Source: Aminobacter niigataensis
Lineage (GTDB): Bacteria; Pseudomonadota; Alphaproteobacteria; Rhizobiales; Rhizobiaceae
Reading direction: 5' to 3'
NCBI RefSeq assembly: GCF_014200015.1
Contig: NZ_JACHOT010000002.1
Coordinates: forward strand, 1 to 64,000
Length of the DNA: 64,000 nt
Part shown: positions 29,367-40,883 of the stretch, one piece after another
Layout of the letters: each line of letters starts with the position of its first letter
Numbering within the stretch: the stretch's first letter is position 1
Made by a program: the position numbers and the translations under genes
Notes under the pieces: generated by a model
Told to the model about the DNA's origin: nothing
Database searches by the model: none
What the model saw: the letters and a program-made list of their open reading frames with translations, nothing else

Positions 29367-30608
29367 TCAGCTCCGGTAGTCGCCGTTGATGGCAACATAT
29401 TCCTTGGTCAGGTCGCAGGTCCATACCGTCGCCTTGCCGCGGCCAAGACCGATGTCGGCGCGGATGACGATGTTGTCGCCCTTCATGTAGGCCGAGGTCG
29501 CCGCTTCCGAATAACCAGGGTCGCGCTCGCCATTGTGGGCAAGGCGATTGTCGCCGAACCAGATCGACAGCAGGTCGCGGTCGGCAGGCTCGCCAGCCTT
29601 GCCGACGGCCATGACGACGCGGCCCCAATTGGCGTCCTCGCCGGCTACGGCGGTCTTGACCAGCGGCGAATTGGCGATGGACAGCGCGATGCGCTTGGCC
29701 GAACGCGCGGACTTGGCGCCGGTGACGGTGACTTCGACCTGCTTGCGCGCGCCTTCGCCGTCGCGCACGACCTGAAGCGCAAGCGTCTTGAGCATCTTGT
29801 TGAGCGCACGGCGGAAGGCGCCGAGGCGCGCATCCTTGGGATCGGAAATCTTCGGCGCGCCGCGCTTGGCCGCGGCCCCGGTGGCAAACAGCATCAGCGT
29901 GTCGGACGTCGAGGTGTCGCTGTCGACGGTCACCGCATTGAAGGTCTTGGCGGTGCCGCGCGACAGCATGTCCTGCAGCACGTCAGCGGCAATCGGCGCG
30001 TCGGTGGCGACGAAGGACAGCATCGTCGCCATGTCGGGCGCGATCATGCCTGCGCCCTTGGCGATGCCGTTGATGGTGACGTCGGTGTCGCCGAGCTTGA
30101 CCGTCGCGGTCACCACCTTGGGATAGGTGTCGGTGGTCATGATCGCCTTGGCGGCCTCGATCCACTGGTCGGACCTGGCGTCCTTGACCATGCCGGAAAG
30201 CAAATGGCTGAACTTGCCGGCGTCGAGCGGCTCGCCGATGACACCGGTGGAGGCGAGGAAGACGTCGCCAGGCGTGCAGCCGGCGGCCTTGGCAGCGGCC
30301 TGGCCGGTCAGCGTGGTGGTCTCGCGGCCCTTCTTGCCGGTAAACGCATTGGCGTTGCCGGAATTGACGACCAGAATACGCGCCTTGCCGCCCGAAAGGT
30401 TCTGGCGGCAGAAATCGACCGGTGCCGAGGGGCACTTGGAACGGGTGAAGACGCCTGCCGCCGCCGTGCCTTCGTCGAACACCATGGCCACCACGTCGGT
30501 GCGACCCTTGTACTTGATGCCCGCTTCGGCAGTGGCAATGCGGACGCCATCGATGGCGGGCATCTTGGGATATTTTTTCGGTGCAAGCGGGGAAACGGCA
30601 GTCGACAT
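29367..30608 (-). CDS. argJ: Bifunctional ornithine acetyltransferase / N-acetylglutamate synthase
   Basis: A 413-residue enzyme of arginine synthesis that recycles the acetyl group from acetylornithine to glutamate. The self-cleavage site is in [14 protein letters not shown], with T195 expected as the N-terminal nucleophile of the beta chain after cleavage. Length is normal. The start is the ATG at 30608 behind a GAGG site; the upstream frame includes a leader hairpin and is not coding. It heads a tight operon with GNAT and mutT. Confidence 0.95.
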   Translation of the reverse strand: MSTAVSPLAPKKYPKMPAIDGVRIATAEAGIKYKGRTDVVAMVFDEGTAAAGVFTRSKCPSAPVDFCRQNLSGGKARILVVNSGNANAFTGKKGRETTTLTGQAAAKAAGCTPGDVFLASTGVIGEPLDAGKFSHLLSGMVKDARSDQWIEAAKAIMTTDTYPKVVTATVKLGDTDVTINGIAKGAGMIAPDMATMLSFVATDAPIAADVLQDMLSRGTAKTFNAVTVDSDTSTSDTLMLFATGAAAKRGAPKISDPKDARLGAFRRALNKMLKTLALQVVRDGEGARKQVEVTVTGAKSARSAKRIALSIANSPLVKTAVAGEDANWGRVVMAVGKAGEPADRDLLSIWFGDNRLAHNGERDPGYSEAATSAYMKGDNIVIRADIGLGRGKATVWTCDLTKEYVAINGDYRS

Positions 30609-30627
30609 CAGGGAACCTCTGCGGGCT

Positions 30628-30660
30628 CGGGAAACGGTGAGGGTTGGCACCGTTTGCCCG
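30628..30660 (-). promoter_or_regulatory. Hairpin in the argJ leader
   Basis: A stem of 8 bp (AAACGGTG 30632-30639 with CACCGTTT 30648-30655) extends by CGGG/CCCG past one bulged G. It lies 20 bases ahead of argJ and 52 bases past the small membrane gene. It may be a weak terminator of the latter or a leader structure of argJ; there is no U-run. Confidence 0.4.
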
Positions 30661-30711
30661 ATAGCGCGAGGCTTCGCAAGGCGTTTCACCTCACGAAGGC
30701 GTGGTCCAGCC

Positions 30712-30945
30712 TCAATGCACCGCCGGATTGAGGAAGCCGCGGAACAGCCGCTGGACGGCGGGGATCAGCCCCCAGATCATCGTCGCCACCATCAGCGGCG
30801 CAATCAGCAGGGTGCGCTGCCAGATCGTCCAGCCATCGGTCAGCGGCATGACGACGTAAAGAAGGACCGTGATCAGCGGATAGACACCGATCAGGACCAT
30901 CAGGGCGAAGCGCGGGCGGGAAAAGCGGGTTTGGGAGGCAGTCAT
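30712..30945 (-). CDS. Small membrane protein beside a TetR regulator
   Basis: A 77-residue protein with two membrane helices (about 13-33 and 43-63) and no recognised domain. The ATG at 30945 has GGAG upstream; a TTG at 30951 is also in frame. Its promoter must overlap the palindromes at 30962-30995, which separate it from the divergent tetR. It is therefore the probable TetR target, perhaps a small transport or stress protein. The function is not known. Confidence 0.7.
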   Translation of the reverse strand: MTASQTRFSRPRFALMVLIGVYPLITVLLYVVMPLTDGWTIWQRTLLIAPLMVATMIWGLIPAVQRLFRGFLNPAVH

Positions 30946-30961
30946 TTCCAATCTCCATCGG

Positions 30962-30995
30962 AACGAAACGTTTCGTTATATAAAACGGGCCGTTT
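30962..30995. promoter_or_regulatory. TetR operator: two adjacent palindromes
   Basis: AACGAAACGTTTCGTT (30962-30977) is a perfect 16-base palindrome. AAACGGGCCGTTT (30983-30995) is a perfect 13-base one. CGTTTCG recurs 22 bases apart (30969, 30991), about two helical turns. TTATATAA between them could be a -10 box. The position between divergent tetR and the small membrane gene makes this a likely TetR operator. Confidence 0.7.
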
Positions 30996-31045
30996 CGTTT
31001 CGTCAAGAGCTGGTGTATGGATTTGTCGACGAACCGGAGAACGAG

Positions 31046-31639
31046 ATGAGCACTGAGCAAGACGCGGCGCGGAAATCGATCGGCGCACGGCGCAGCCCCG
31101 AAAGCGCCGACGCGATCCTGGAAGCGGCCGAGGCGGTGCTGATCGAAAACGGCTATGCGGGCTTCTCGATCGAGGCCGTGGCGCGCCGTGCCCGCGCCGG
31201 CAAGCCGACGATCTATCGCTGGTGGCCGAACAAGGCATCGCTGCTGCTTGAGGTCTACCAGCGCCAGAAGCGCGACATCGACTATCCCGACACCGGCAGC
31301 ATCGAGGAAGACCTGTTCGGCTTTGCCAGGAGCCTGTTCGTCCACTGGCGCGAGACGCCATCTGGCGGCATCTTCCGCTCTCTGCTGGCCGAGGCCCAGT
31401 CGGATGCTTCAGCAGCCGAAGCGCTGGCCGAATATGCCGCCGGGCGCAGGGCCAACACCGGCAAGATCGTCGCCCGGGCCAAGGCGCGAGGCGAGGTCGC
31501 AGCACATGTCGACCCCGAACAGGTCGCCGACATGGTCGCTTCCTACGCCTGGGTGCACCTGCTGACTGGCCGGCTGGATGAGGACGACGCCACGTTGCGC
31601 CGGGCGATCCGCATGATCGTGAACGGCATCAAGGCTTGA
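31046..31639 (+). CDS. TetR/AcrR family repressor
   Basis: A 197-residue regulator. The N-terminal helix-turn-helix (about 20-65) ends in the typical ARAGKPTIYRWWPNKASLL. The C-terminal ligand domain is of the TetR_C_11/16-like type with VASYAWVHLLTG. The ATG at 31046 has a GGAGA site. It probably represses itself and the divergent small membrane gene through the palindromes at 30962-30995. The inducer is unknown. Confidence 0.9.
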   Translation: MSTEQDAARKSIGARRSPESADAILEAAEAVLIENGYAGFSIEAVARRARAGKPTIYRWWPNKASLLLEVYQRQKRDIDYPDTGSIEEDLFGFARSLFVHWRETPSGGIFRSLLAEAQSDASAAEALAEYAAGRRANTGKIVARAKARGEVAAHVDPEQVADMVASYAWVHLLTGRLDEDDATLRRAIRMIVNGIKA

Positions 31640-31669
31640 GGCATCGCTGAAGCTTGAGGCATCGCTGAA
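31634..31669. repeat. 18-base tandem duplication across the tetR stop codon
   Basis: GCTTGAGGCATCGCTGAA is present twice with no mismatch (31634-31651, 31652-31669). The first copy contains the TetR stop codon, so the protein is unchanged. It looks like a recent slippage event. Confidence 0.9.
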
Positions 31670-31695
31670 GACTGGCTGCAACGCCGCCGGGCGAT

Positions 31696-32328
31696 TCAGC
31701 TGCGCTGGAGCGCGATGTGCACGCCGAGACCGACAAGCACTGCACCGCCGGCGCGCCGCATAAGCCTTTGCGCCCGGCTCGAGCGCTGCAGGCGGCCGAT
31801 CAGGAGGCCGGCCAGCACAACGCCGACAATGTCGGCAACCGTGAACATGGTGTTGACCAGAATTCCGAAGATGAGGAACTGCAGCCAGACCGGGAAAGTC
31901 GCGGATGCGTCGATGAACTGCGGCAGGAAGGCCATGAAGAAGATGGCCGTCTTGGGGTTGAGCACTTCGACTGCGACGCTTTCGACGAAGGCGCGACGGC
32001 CGGACTTCTGTCCCATGCCGGAGGGGTTGAAATCGCCCTGTTTGCGGCCGCGGAACATCGAAATGCCCAGCCAGACGAGATAGGCGGCGCCCGCAAGCTT
32101 GACCGCCATGTAGAGCCACGGAACCGCGTGGAACAGGAATGACAGCCCGGCGGCAGCCGCAACGACATGCACATAGCCACCAATGTGGATGCCCAATGCA
32201 GCCATGAAACCGGAACGGCGCCCGCGCGCCATCGTCTGGGCGGCAGCGTAGAGCATGGCCGGTCCGGGGATGAAGGCGAAGATTGCCGCCGTGGCAAGGA
32301 ACGCGAGGATCAGGTCGGCAGACGGCAT
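31696..32328 (-). CDS. LysE/RhtB family exporter
   Basis: A 210-residue membrane protein with about six helices. The LysE-family start FIPGPAMLYAAAQTMARGRRSGF and the middle AVEVLNPKTAIFFMAFLPQF are clear. Such proteins export amino acids or related solutes. The ATG at 32328 has an AGGAG site. It converges on tetR with a 56-base gap, so the TetR operator does not obviously control it. Confidence 0.9.
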   Translation of the reverse strand: MPSADLILAFLATAAIFAFIPGPAMLYAAAQTMARGRRSGFMAALGIHIGGYVHVVAAAAGLSFLFHAVPWLYMAVKLAGAAYLVWLGISMFRGRKQGDFNPSGMGQKSGRRAFVESVAVEVLNPKTAIFFMAFLPQFIDASATFPVWLQFLIFGILVNTMFTVADIVGVVLAGLLIGRLQRSSRAQRLMRRAGGAVLVGLGVHIALQRS

Positions 32329-32460
32329 GCGATGCTCCTGGAAACGGGGCACTCCGCTCAGCACCCCCTGAGAAGTCCCAATTTGGCGACCATCGGACCC
32401 AACGTCATTCAGCCACCGGCGAGGTGAGAACGCGCCAGATGGTCAAACTGCGAGCGTCGC

Positions 32461-32495
32461 AAACAAAAAGGGCGGCGCCAACTGACGCCGCCCTT
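32461..32495 (-). terminator. Rho-independent terminator of ppiC
   Basis: A perfect 10-bp stem (AAGGGCGGCG 32468-32477 with 32486-32495) has an 8-base loop and on the minus strand runs into TTTTTGTTT. It sits 21 bases past the ppiC stop. Confidence 0.9.
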
Positions 32496-32516
32496 CTGAA
32501 ATCGAGTTGAAAGGGC

Positions 32517-33434
32517 CTACTTCGATGCGTCGATGGCGTCGATGGCCTTCTTGAGCTCGGGGTCGGTGACTTCGACCTTGCCGGCGGCGCGGATCTGCTT
32601 GACCAGGTCGATGTACTTCTCGCGGATGACGAGCGACTTGACCTCTTCCTTGACCGCGTCGAAGGCCGGCGGCTGCTGCGAGCGCTTGTCCTCTACCTTG
32701 ATGATGTGCCAGCCGAACTGCGTCTGCACCGGCTCCTTCGAGTAGGCGCCGACCTCGAGGGCGAGAGCCGCCTTCTCGAATTCCGGCACCATCTGGCCGG
32801 GGCCGAAGAAGCCGAGGTCGCCGCCCGAGGTCTTGCCGCTCGGATCAGTGGTGTTTTCGTTGGCAAGCTTCTGGAAATCCTCGCCGCCATCCAGCTTCTT
32901 GATCAGGGCGTCCGCCTCTTCCTTGGTCTTGACCAGGATGTGGCGGGCATGAACCTCGTTGACCGGCTTCTGGGCCGCGATTTCCTTGTCGTAGCGGGCA
33001 CGGATCTCGTCGTCGGTGACCTTGCCCGCGACTTCCTTCTCGACGAGTTCGCCATGCAGCGCGCGCTGGTCGAGGAAGGCCATGCGGCGCTGGAAGTCGG
33101 CGTCCTTGTCGAGACCCTTTTCCACGGCCTGGGCCGCCATCAGCCTGATTTCGATGATCGACGACAGCGCCGCGGCACGACGCTGCTCCGGCGGCAGGCG
33201 GCCAAATTGGGCGCCGAGGTCGCTTTCGGCCAGCGAGATGTCGGCTTCGGTGACGTCCTGGCCATTGACCGTGGCAACGATCGTGTTGGGATCTACCGGT
33301 GCCGCTGCGGGAGCCGCGGGCTGGGCTGCTGGCGCAGCAGCTTCCTGGGCGGCGAGAGGCAGCGACGACAGCGCCACGAGCCCGGCTGCAAGCCCGACGC
33401 GGGCAAGCGAGGCGCTACGGAACGAAAAAGACAT
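32517..33434 (-). CDS. Periplasmic parvulin-type peptidyl-prolyl isomerase
   Basis: A 305-residue exported folding factor. It has a signal peptide with cleavage near residues 28-30, an Ala/Pro-rich linker, a SurA-like helical N-domain, and a PpiC rotamase domain (about 160-255) marked by EVHARHILVKTKEEAD, GGDLGFFGPGQMVPEFEKAA and TQFGWHIIKV. It is divergent from secA with a 238-base promoter region between; secretion motor and periplasmic folding factor side by side makes functional sense. Confidence 0.93.
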   Translation of the reverse strand: MSFSFRSASLARVGLAAGLVALSSLPLAAQEAAAPAAQPAAPAAAPVDPNTIVATVNGQDVTEADISLAESDLGAQFGRLPPEQRRAAALSSIIEIRLMAAQAVEKGLDKDADFQRRMAFLDQRALHGELVEKEVAGKVTDDEIRARYDKEIAAQKPVNEVHARHILVKTKEEADALIKKLDGGEDFQKLANENTTDPSGKTSGGDLGFFGPGQMVPEFEKAALALEVGAYSKEPVQTQFGWHIIKVEDKRSQQPPAFDAVKEEVKSLVIREKYIDLVKQIRAAGKVEVTDPELKKAIDAIDASK

Positions 33435-33672
33435 CTAAACTCTCCGATGGGGGGATGACGCACTTCCAAATCAACCTGAATGTGGCGGAATTTGGCGTCT
33501 TCGGCAGGCTCTCTGCAACGTTGACATAAGTTGTGCCCCCTCTTATCTGTCCATCGTCTTCGCGTCCAGAACCGTTTTCCGGGCGCTTTTCGCGTTGAAC
33601 CTGCCACCGCCTTGTCCCCGGCAGGTTCGGCCGGCGGACAGTCGGCTTCATTCGAATTGAAAGGGCCACTTG

Positions 33673-36396
<2,724 letters not shown>

Positions 36397-36477
36397 CCGG
36401 CGACTGGGACAATCCAGCCTCGAACATTGAACGGCGGCCCATTGGGTCGCCGTTACAGTTTCCGAAGCCTTCCGCTC

Positions 36478-36810
36478 CTAAATGTGCCTGTAGCTGGCAA
36501 TGTCGGCTTTGATGCCCAGCCGTGCGATCAACTCCTGCGGGTTGAAATTCGCTTGCGCGTGCATCGACTGCACCTTGGCCTTGGCCGATGCGATCGCAGC
36601 CTCGCTTTCCCACTCGACGATCGTGATGACATTGTGCTCTCCAGGCATCGATGGCTGCTCCAGAACCATGTCCTGCAGGAAGCCCGGCTGCACTCTCAGC
36701 AACTCGTGCGTCTGCCGAACCTTGTCGAGAAACTCGGCGCGCGCACCGTCTGGAACGGTGAACCTGTCGACCCTGTAGATACGTTGCGCCTTGCTGGCGT
36801 CCTGACCCAT
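36478..36810 (-). CDS. Antibiotic biosynthesis monooxygenase (ABM) domain protein
   Basis: A 110-residue dimeric alpha-beta barrel protein. RIYRVDRFTVPDGARAEFLDKVRQTHELLRVQPGFLQD with the later NVITIVEWESEAAIASAKA is the ABM pattern seen in small cofactor-free monooxygenases and signalling proteins. The substrate is unknown. The ATG at 36810 follows an AGGAGGA site; a start at 36858 is possible but less supported. Confidence 0.82.
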   Translation of the reverse strand: MGQDASKAQRIYRVDRFTVPDGARAEFLDKVRQTHELLRVQPGFLQDMVLEQPSMPGEHNVITIVEWESEAAIASAKAKVQSMHAQANFNPQELIARLGIKADIASYRHI

Positions 36811-37126
36811 CTCGTCCTCCTCTCTTCGACTTGACAGAAAGGACTTGTGCAACCTCAACCGTTATTGAGGTCAAGCGCCATTTTCAGATTTGCAGCTCGG
36901 TCTGGTTTTGCGGGCAAACAGCTTTTGAAGCATCGCAAGAAATGCTTGTACCGTGGTCGCGTGAAGATCTGCCAATGGCGCAGGAGACGCTGGCGAGACA
37001 ACCGGTTACCGCCATCCCGAAAGGCGGAAGTGCTTCTTTGCCAACCGGCGGTGACCACATTGTGATTCCAAGCGACGGTCCGGTAGTTTGCTTTGCCCGA
37101 CGGATTGGCTAGAATGGGATTCCTTA
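36811..37126. other. Intergenic region, no gene seen
   Basis: This 316-base stretch is less GC-rich than its flanks. It contains a short hairpin CCTCAA/TTGAGG at 36853-36870. Open frames on both strands lack any family pattern. It must hold divergent promoters for the ABM gene and the membrane-protein gene. Confidence 0.5.
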
Positions 37127-37861
37127 ATGATATTCCGAAGAGAAATCTCATTGCCTTCCGATACCGGTTCGAATTCATCTAATTTCATTGCGTCTCCCTT
37201 TTTGCTCTTCTGGGTCGCGTTATCTGGACTTGTCGTGAGCCTGCTCGCCGCCGCAGTGATGTCGGCGGATATGGCTGCTGCTTTGCTCCGAGAGAACGGG
37301 CCGGTAGAGATGGCAAGTGCCGTCTTGCATTTCGTCGTCGCGATCGTTGCGGCAGGCATCTGGTTTCGTCGGGGCGGGCTGGCTGGGCTGATCGCGCTTG
37401 GCGCGCTGCTCCTCGGCGTTCGTGAGCTGGATTGGCATCACGCCTTCACGACATACGGCCTTTTCAATCTGCGCCAGTATCTCAGGCCGGAAGTGCCAAT
37501 CGTGGAGAAACTCGCAAGTGCGGGGACCGTCCTCCTGATCGGCACGGTGGTGGTGGCGTTGCTGATAAGATCGCTGGATCACATCAAGCATCTGGTGACG
37601 CGCAGGCCGCCGGCTGCCTATGGCGCGATCGTGCTTGTCGCCTACCTGCCGGCGCTGAAGATCCTCGACGCCATCCCCCGCTGGTTCCGGGAGGCCGATA
37701 GCGCCTTGCCTGCAACGGCTCTGAAGTACGCCCGCGCGCTCGAGGAAATCAACGAGATGTGGCTGCCGGTGCTGGTGCTGCTGTTCTTGCTGCAGCTGTA
37801 TCTGCCGCCGCAGACCAGCCAACGCAACGCGGTCCCGAGCTACCAGGGCGCGCACCGCTGA
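37127..37861 (+). CDS. Hypothetical integral membrane protein
   Basis: A 244-residue protein with about six membrane helices. The motif GVRELDWHHAFTTYGLFNLRQYL between helices 3 and 4 is the most distinctive part; I do not recognise the family. GGGA precedes the ATG at 37127. The C-terminus is short and cytoplasmic. The next gene (acyl-CoA synthetase) is 113 bases downstream on the same strand, but nothing else ties them. Confidence 0.7.
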   Translation: MIFRREISLPSDTGSNSSNFIASPFLLFWVALSGLVVSLLAAAVMSADMAAALLRENGPVEMASAVLHFVVAIVAAGIWFRRGGLAGLIALGALLLGVRELDWHHAFTTYGLFNLRQYLRPEVPIVEKLASAGTVLLIGTVVVALLIRSLDHIKHLVTRRPPAAYGAIVLVAYLPALKILDAIPRWFREADSALPATALKYARALEEINEMWLPVLVLLFLLQLYLPPQTSQRNAVPSYQGAHR

Positions 37862-37974
37862 TCCACGTCACTTGACGCCGCCAGGGGCAGGAGCTACGCG
37901 ACAGGCCTGTCCACGGCGCCTGGAGCTCATGCCCGGCGCCAGTCCCACTCGCGGAGGAGCGGAGACGACCGTCC

Positions 37975-39606
37975 ATGCTCGAACGGCGCGACACCTACGA
38001 CACCCTCTACCGCGACTTCCGCTGGAACATCCCGCAGAAATTCAACATCGGCACCGCCGTGTCCGACCGCTGGGCTGCGATCGATCCCGAGCGGACGGCG
38101 CTCCTCGACTACCATGTCGAGGGGGCGGCCGAAAAACTCTCCTTCGGCGAGCTGTCCCGCCGCTCCAACGCCTTTGCCCATGCGCTGCGCGCCCGCGGCG
38201 TGCGTCGCGGCGACCGGGTGGCGCTGCTGTTGCCACAGAGCTTCGAGACGGCCATCGCCCATGTCGCCATCTACAAGCTCGGCGCGATAGCGGTACCGCT
38301 GGCGCTGTTGTTCGGCGTCGAGGCGCTCGAATACCGGCTGCAGACGGCGGGTGTGCGGGCCATCGTCACCAACGAGGCCGGTTTCGCCAAGGTCGGCCAG
38401 ATCGCCGGCCGGTTGCCCCAGCTTGAAACCATCGTCGTTGTCGGCAGCGGCGGGCTGGACGACTTCCAGCGCCTTGTCGCTTCGCATGCACCTGACTTTA
38501 CCGCCGAGGATACCGGTCCCGACGATCCGGCGATGATGATCTTCACCTCGGGCACCACGGGGCCGCCCAAGGGCGCGCTGCATGGCCATCGCGTGCTGCT
38601 CGGGCACCTGCCCGGCATCCAGATGGCGCATGAGTTCCTGCCGCAGCCGGGCGACCTGATGTGGACGCCGGCAGACTGGGCCTGGGCCGGCGGGCTGCTC
38701 AACCTGCTGCTGCCGGGCCTCTATTTCGGCCTGCCGGTGGTGTCCGCCCGCTTCGACAAGTTCGATCCCGAGGCAGCGCTTGTGCTGGTCGAGAAGATGG
38801 GCGTGCGCAACGCCTTCATCCCGCCGACGGCGCTACGCATACTGAAGACCGTGCCCGACATCGGCAAGCACTTCCGGCTCGGCCTGCGCAGCATCGGCTC
38901 GGCCGGCGAAGCGCTCGGCCGCGAGACTTATGATTGGGCGGCCGGCGAACTCGGGCTCACGGTCAACGAGTTCTACGGCCAAACCGAATGCAACGCGGTG
39001 CTCGCCTCCTGCGCGGCCCTCGGTGTGAGCCGCGGCGGGGCCATCGGCAAGGCCGTGCCCGGCCACCAGGTCGCCATCATCGACGACAAGGGCCGTCGCG
39101 TACCTGCCGGCGAGCCTGGCCAGATCGCCATCGCCAGGCCCAACCCCGTCATGTTCCTCGAATACTGGCAGAGTCCCGAAGCGACCGAGAAGAAATTCAT
39201 CGGCGAGTGGATGACGACCGGCGACCAGGGCATCAAGGACCACGACGGCTACGTCACCTTCTTCGGCCGCGACGACGACGTCATCACCTCCGCCGGCTTC
39301 CGCATCGGCCCGGGCGAGATCGAGGACTGCCTGACCGGCCATCCCGCCGTCGCGCTGGCCGCTGCCGTGGGCAAGCCCGACGCGCTGCGCACCGAGATCG
39401 TCAAGGCCTATGTCGTGCTCAAGGACGGCGTTGCGGGCAACGCGGCGCTGGCCGACGAGATCAAGCTCTGGGTGCGCGAGCGCCTGTCGGCGCACGAATA
39501 TCCGCGCGAGGTCGAGTTCGTCGATTCGATGCCGCTGACCACCACCGGCAAGGTTATCCGCCGCATTTTCCGCGACCGGGCCAAGCGCGAGGCGAAAACG
39601 CTCTAG
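37975..39606 (+). CDS. Acyl-CoA synthetase (AMP-forming), medium-chain/acetyl-type
   Basis: A 543-residue ANL-family enzyme that activates a carboxylic acid with ATP and CoA. The P-loop-like motif MIFTSGTTGPPKG, the VNEFYGQTECNAVL motif, WMTTGDQG with the hinge that follows, and the C-terminal lysine in LTTTGKVIRRIFRD (catalytic for adenylation) are all present. The acid used cannot be fixed; the DFRWNIPQKFNI start resembles medium-chain and propionate-type synthetases. It ends four bases into the convergent acetyltransferase gene. Confidence 0.9.
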   Translation: MLERRDTYDTLYRDFRWNIPQKFNIGTAVSDRWAAIDPERTALLDYHVEGAAEKLSFGELSRRSNAFAHALRARGVRRGDRVALLLPQSFETAIAHVAIYKLGAIAVPLALLFGVEALEYRLQTAGVRAIVTNEAGFAKVGQIAGRLPQLETIVVVGSGGLDDFQRLVASHAPDFTAEDTGPDDPAMMIFTSGTTGPPKGALHGHRVLLGHLPGIQMAHEFLPQPGDLMWTPADWAWAGGLLNLLLPGLYFGLPVVSARFDKFDPEAALVLVEKMGVRNAFIPPTALRILKTVPDIGKHFRLGLRSIGSAGEALGRETYDWAAGELGLTVNEFYGQTECNAVLASCAALGVSRGGAIGKAVPGHQVAIIDDKGRRVPAGEPGQIAIARPNPVMFLEYWQSPEATEKKFIGEWMTTGDQGIKDHDGYVTFFGRDDDVITSAGFRIGPGEIEDCLTGHPAVALAAAVGKPDALRTEIVKAYVVLKDGVAGNAALADEIKLWVRERLSAHEYPREVEFVDSMPLTTTGKVIRRIFRDRAKREAKTL

Positions 39607-40883
39607 CGTTTGAGCAGGCTGCGCATGCGGTCGCGCAGCTTGACCGCGAGCTTGCGCGTCTGGCGATAGAGATGCAGCTGCGAGGCGGCCTGGCGGGTGA
39701 CACGGTCGGCATCGGGCGTCAGTCCGACGACGATGGTGCCCATCGGCTTGCGTTCGCTCCACATCCGGCCGACCAGCGGGTGGTCGGGCACGGCGCAGGA
39801 ATCGGTGACCATGACGTTGGGGTCTTCAAGATGCTGCGCGGTCACCGCCATCATCAGCAGCGCGCCCGGCGAATAGGCAGACAAGGTCTCGTCATAGGCG
39901 GTCTTCCAGGTATAGGCGACACCCGCCTCGACGAAGACGACGAGGCTGGCAATGGTGCGGCCGTCGAGCGTCAGCGAGTGGATGCGGCACATGTCTTGTT
40001 CCGACATCCGGTGCACCGCCTCGCGGGCGAAGGCGGCACGGTAGCGGTCGATCGCCATGGCGGTGCGCTGGCGGCCTTTCCAGCCGGACGCCTCCAGCGT
40101 CAGGAACTGCTCGATGGCATGGCGCACATCGTCCTGGGTGCGCGCAACCTTGTGCTCGACCACGCCCTGTTCGGCGAGCCGGCGCTCGAGCCGGCGGAAC
40201 TCCTTGTAGTGGCGATTGCCGAGCGCGGCCTTGAGATAGTCGTCGCCGTCGCGCTCGCTTTCGAGGAAGGGGCGCTCGAACTGGCCGGTAATAGCCAGCG
40301 GCAAGCCGCGGCTTTCGGCCGTCGCACTCAGCATGCGGGCGACGGCGCCATCGAGGCGCATGTCGGGCAGCACGAAAACCCTCGGCAGCTTGAGATGCGG
40401 CCGCGCCAGCATGGCGAAGAAATCGGCGATCACGCCTTCGGGGTCGTCGCGGTCGAGCAGCGGCGTGCCGAGCGGACCGAACGGGCTCGACCAGGTCCGC
40501 ATCACCGGCACGCCGAGCGGCACCGCCGGCTTCTCGATCGAATAGGGCACGAGCAGGCGCAGCCGGCTGCGAAACTCGTTGCCGTCCCGGATGACGGCAA
40601 GCCGCACCTCGCGGTCCTCGAGCCTCGGCATGGCGGGCGCCAGGAAGCGCGGGTTGAAGAAGACGTTGGGCTCGATGGTACGGGCGCAGAGGTGGTCGAG
40701 CTCCTCGACCAGGTCGAAGCCGGCCGAAGCCGGATAGATGGCGAGCCGCCTGAGCGGCCGCTCGCTGGCGGTCAATTCAAGCTGGGCGAGGTCGGCAAGG
40801 TCGGTCGGAACGCCGGCAATGCCGGCGATCATCGAACCGGCCGGGCCGCCGCTGGTCTCTTCGAGAAGCGGGATGGCTACCAT
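39603..40883 (-). CDS. GNAT-fold acyltransferase of the BcsL/CelD (Acetyltransf_6) type
   Basis: A 426-residue protein of the GNAT superfamily group found with polysaccharide genes. Diagnostic segments are NRHYKEFRRLERRLAEQG, the ASGWKGRQRTAM block, and a C-terminal SAYSPGALLMMAVTAQHL stretch. It probably transfers an acyl group to a surface polysaccharide precursor; the acceptor is unknown. The ATG at 40883 has a GGAGAAAG site and overlaps the flippase stop by one base (TGATG), so the two proteins are made together. Confidence 0.85.
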   Translation of the reverse strand: MVAIPLLEETSGGPAGSMIAGIAGVPTDLADLAQLELTASERPLRRLAIYPASAGFDLVEELDHLCARTIEPNVFFNPRFLAPAMPRLEDREVRLAVIRDGNEFRSRLRLLVPYSIEKPAVPLGVPVMRTWSSPFGPLGTPLLDRDDPEGVIADFFAMLARPHLKLPRVFVLPDMRLDGAVARMLSATAESRGLPLAITGQFERPFLESERDGDDYLKAALGNRHYKEFRRLERRLAEQGVVEHKVARTQDDVRHAIEQFLTLEASGWKGRQRTAMAIDRYRAAFAREAVHRMSEQDMCRIHSLTLDGRTIASLVVFVEAGVAYTWKTAYDETLSAYSPGALLMMAVTAQHLEDPNVMVTDSCAVPDHPLVGRMWSERKPMGTIVVGLTPDADRVTRQAASQLHLYRQTRKLAVKLRDRMRSLLKR

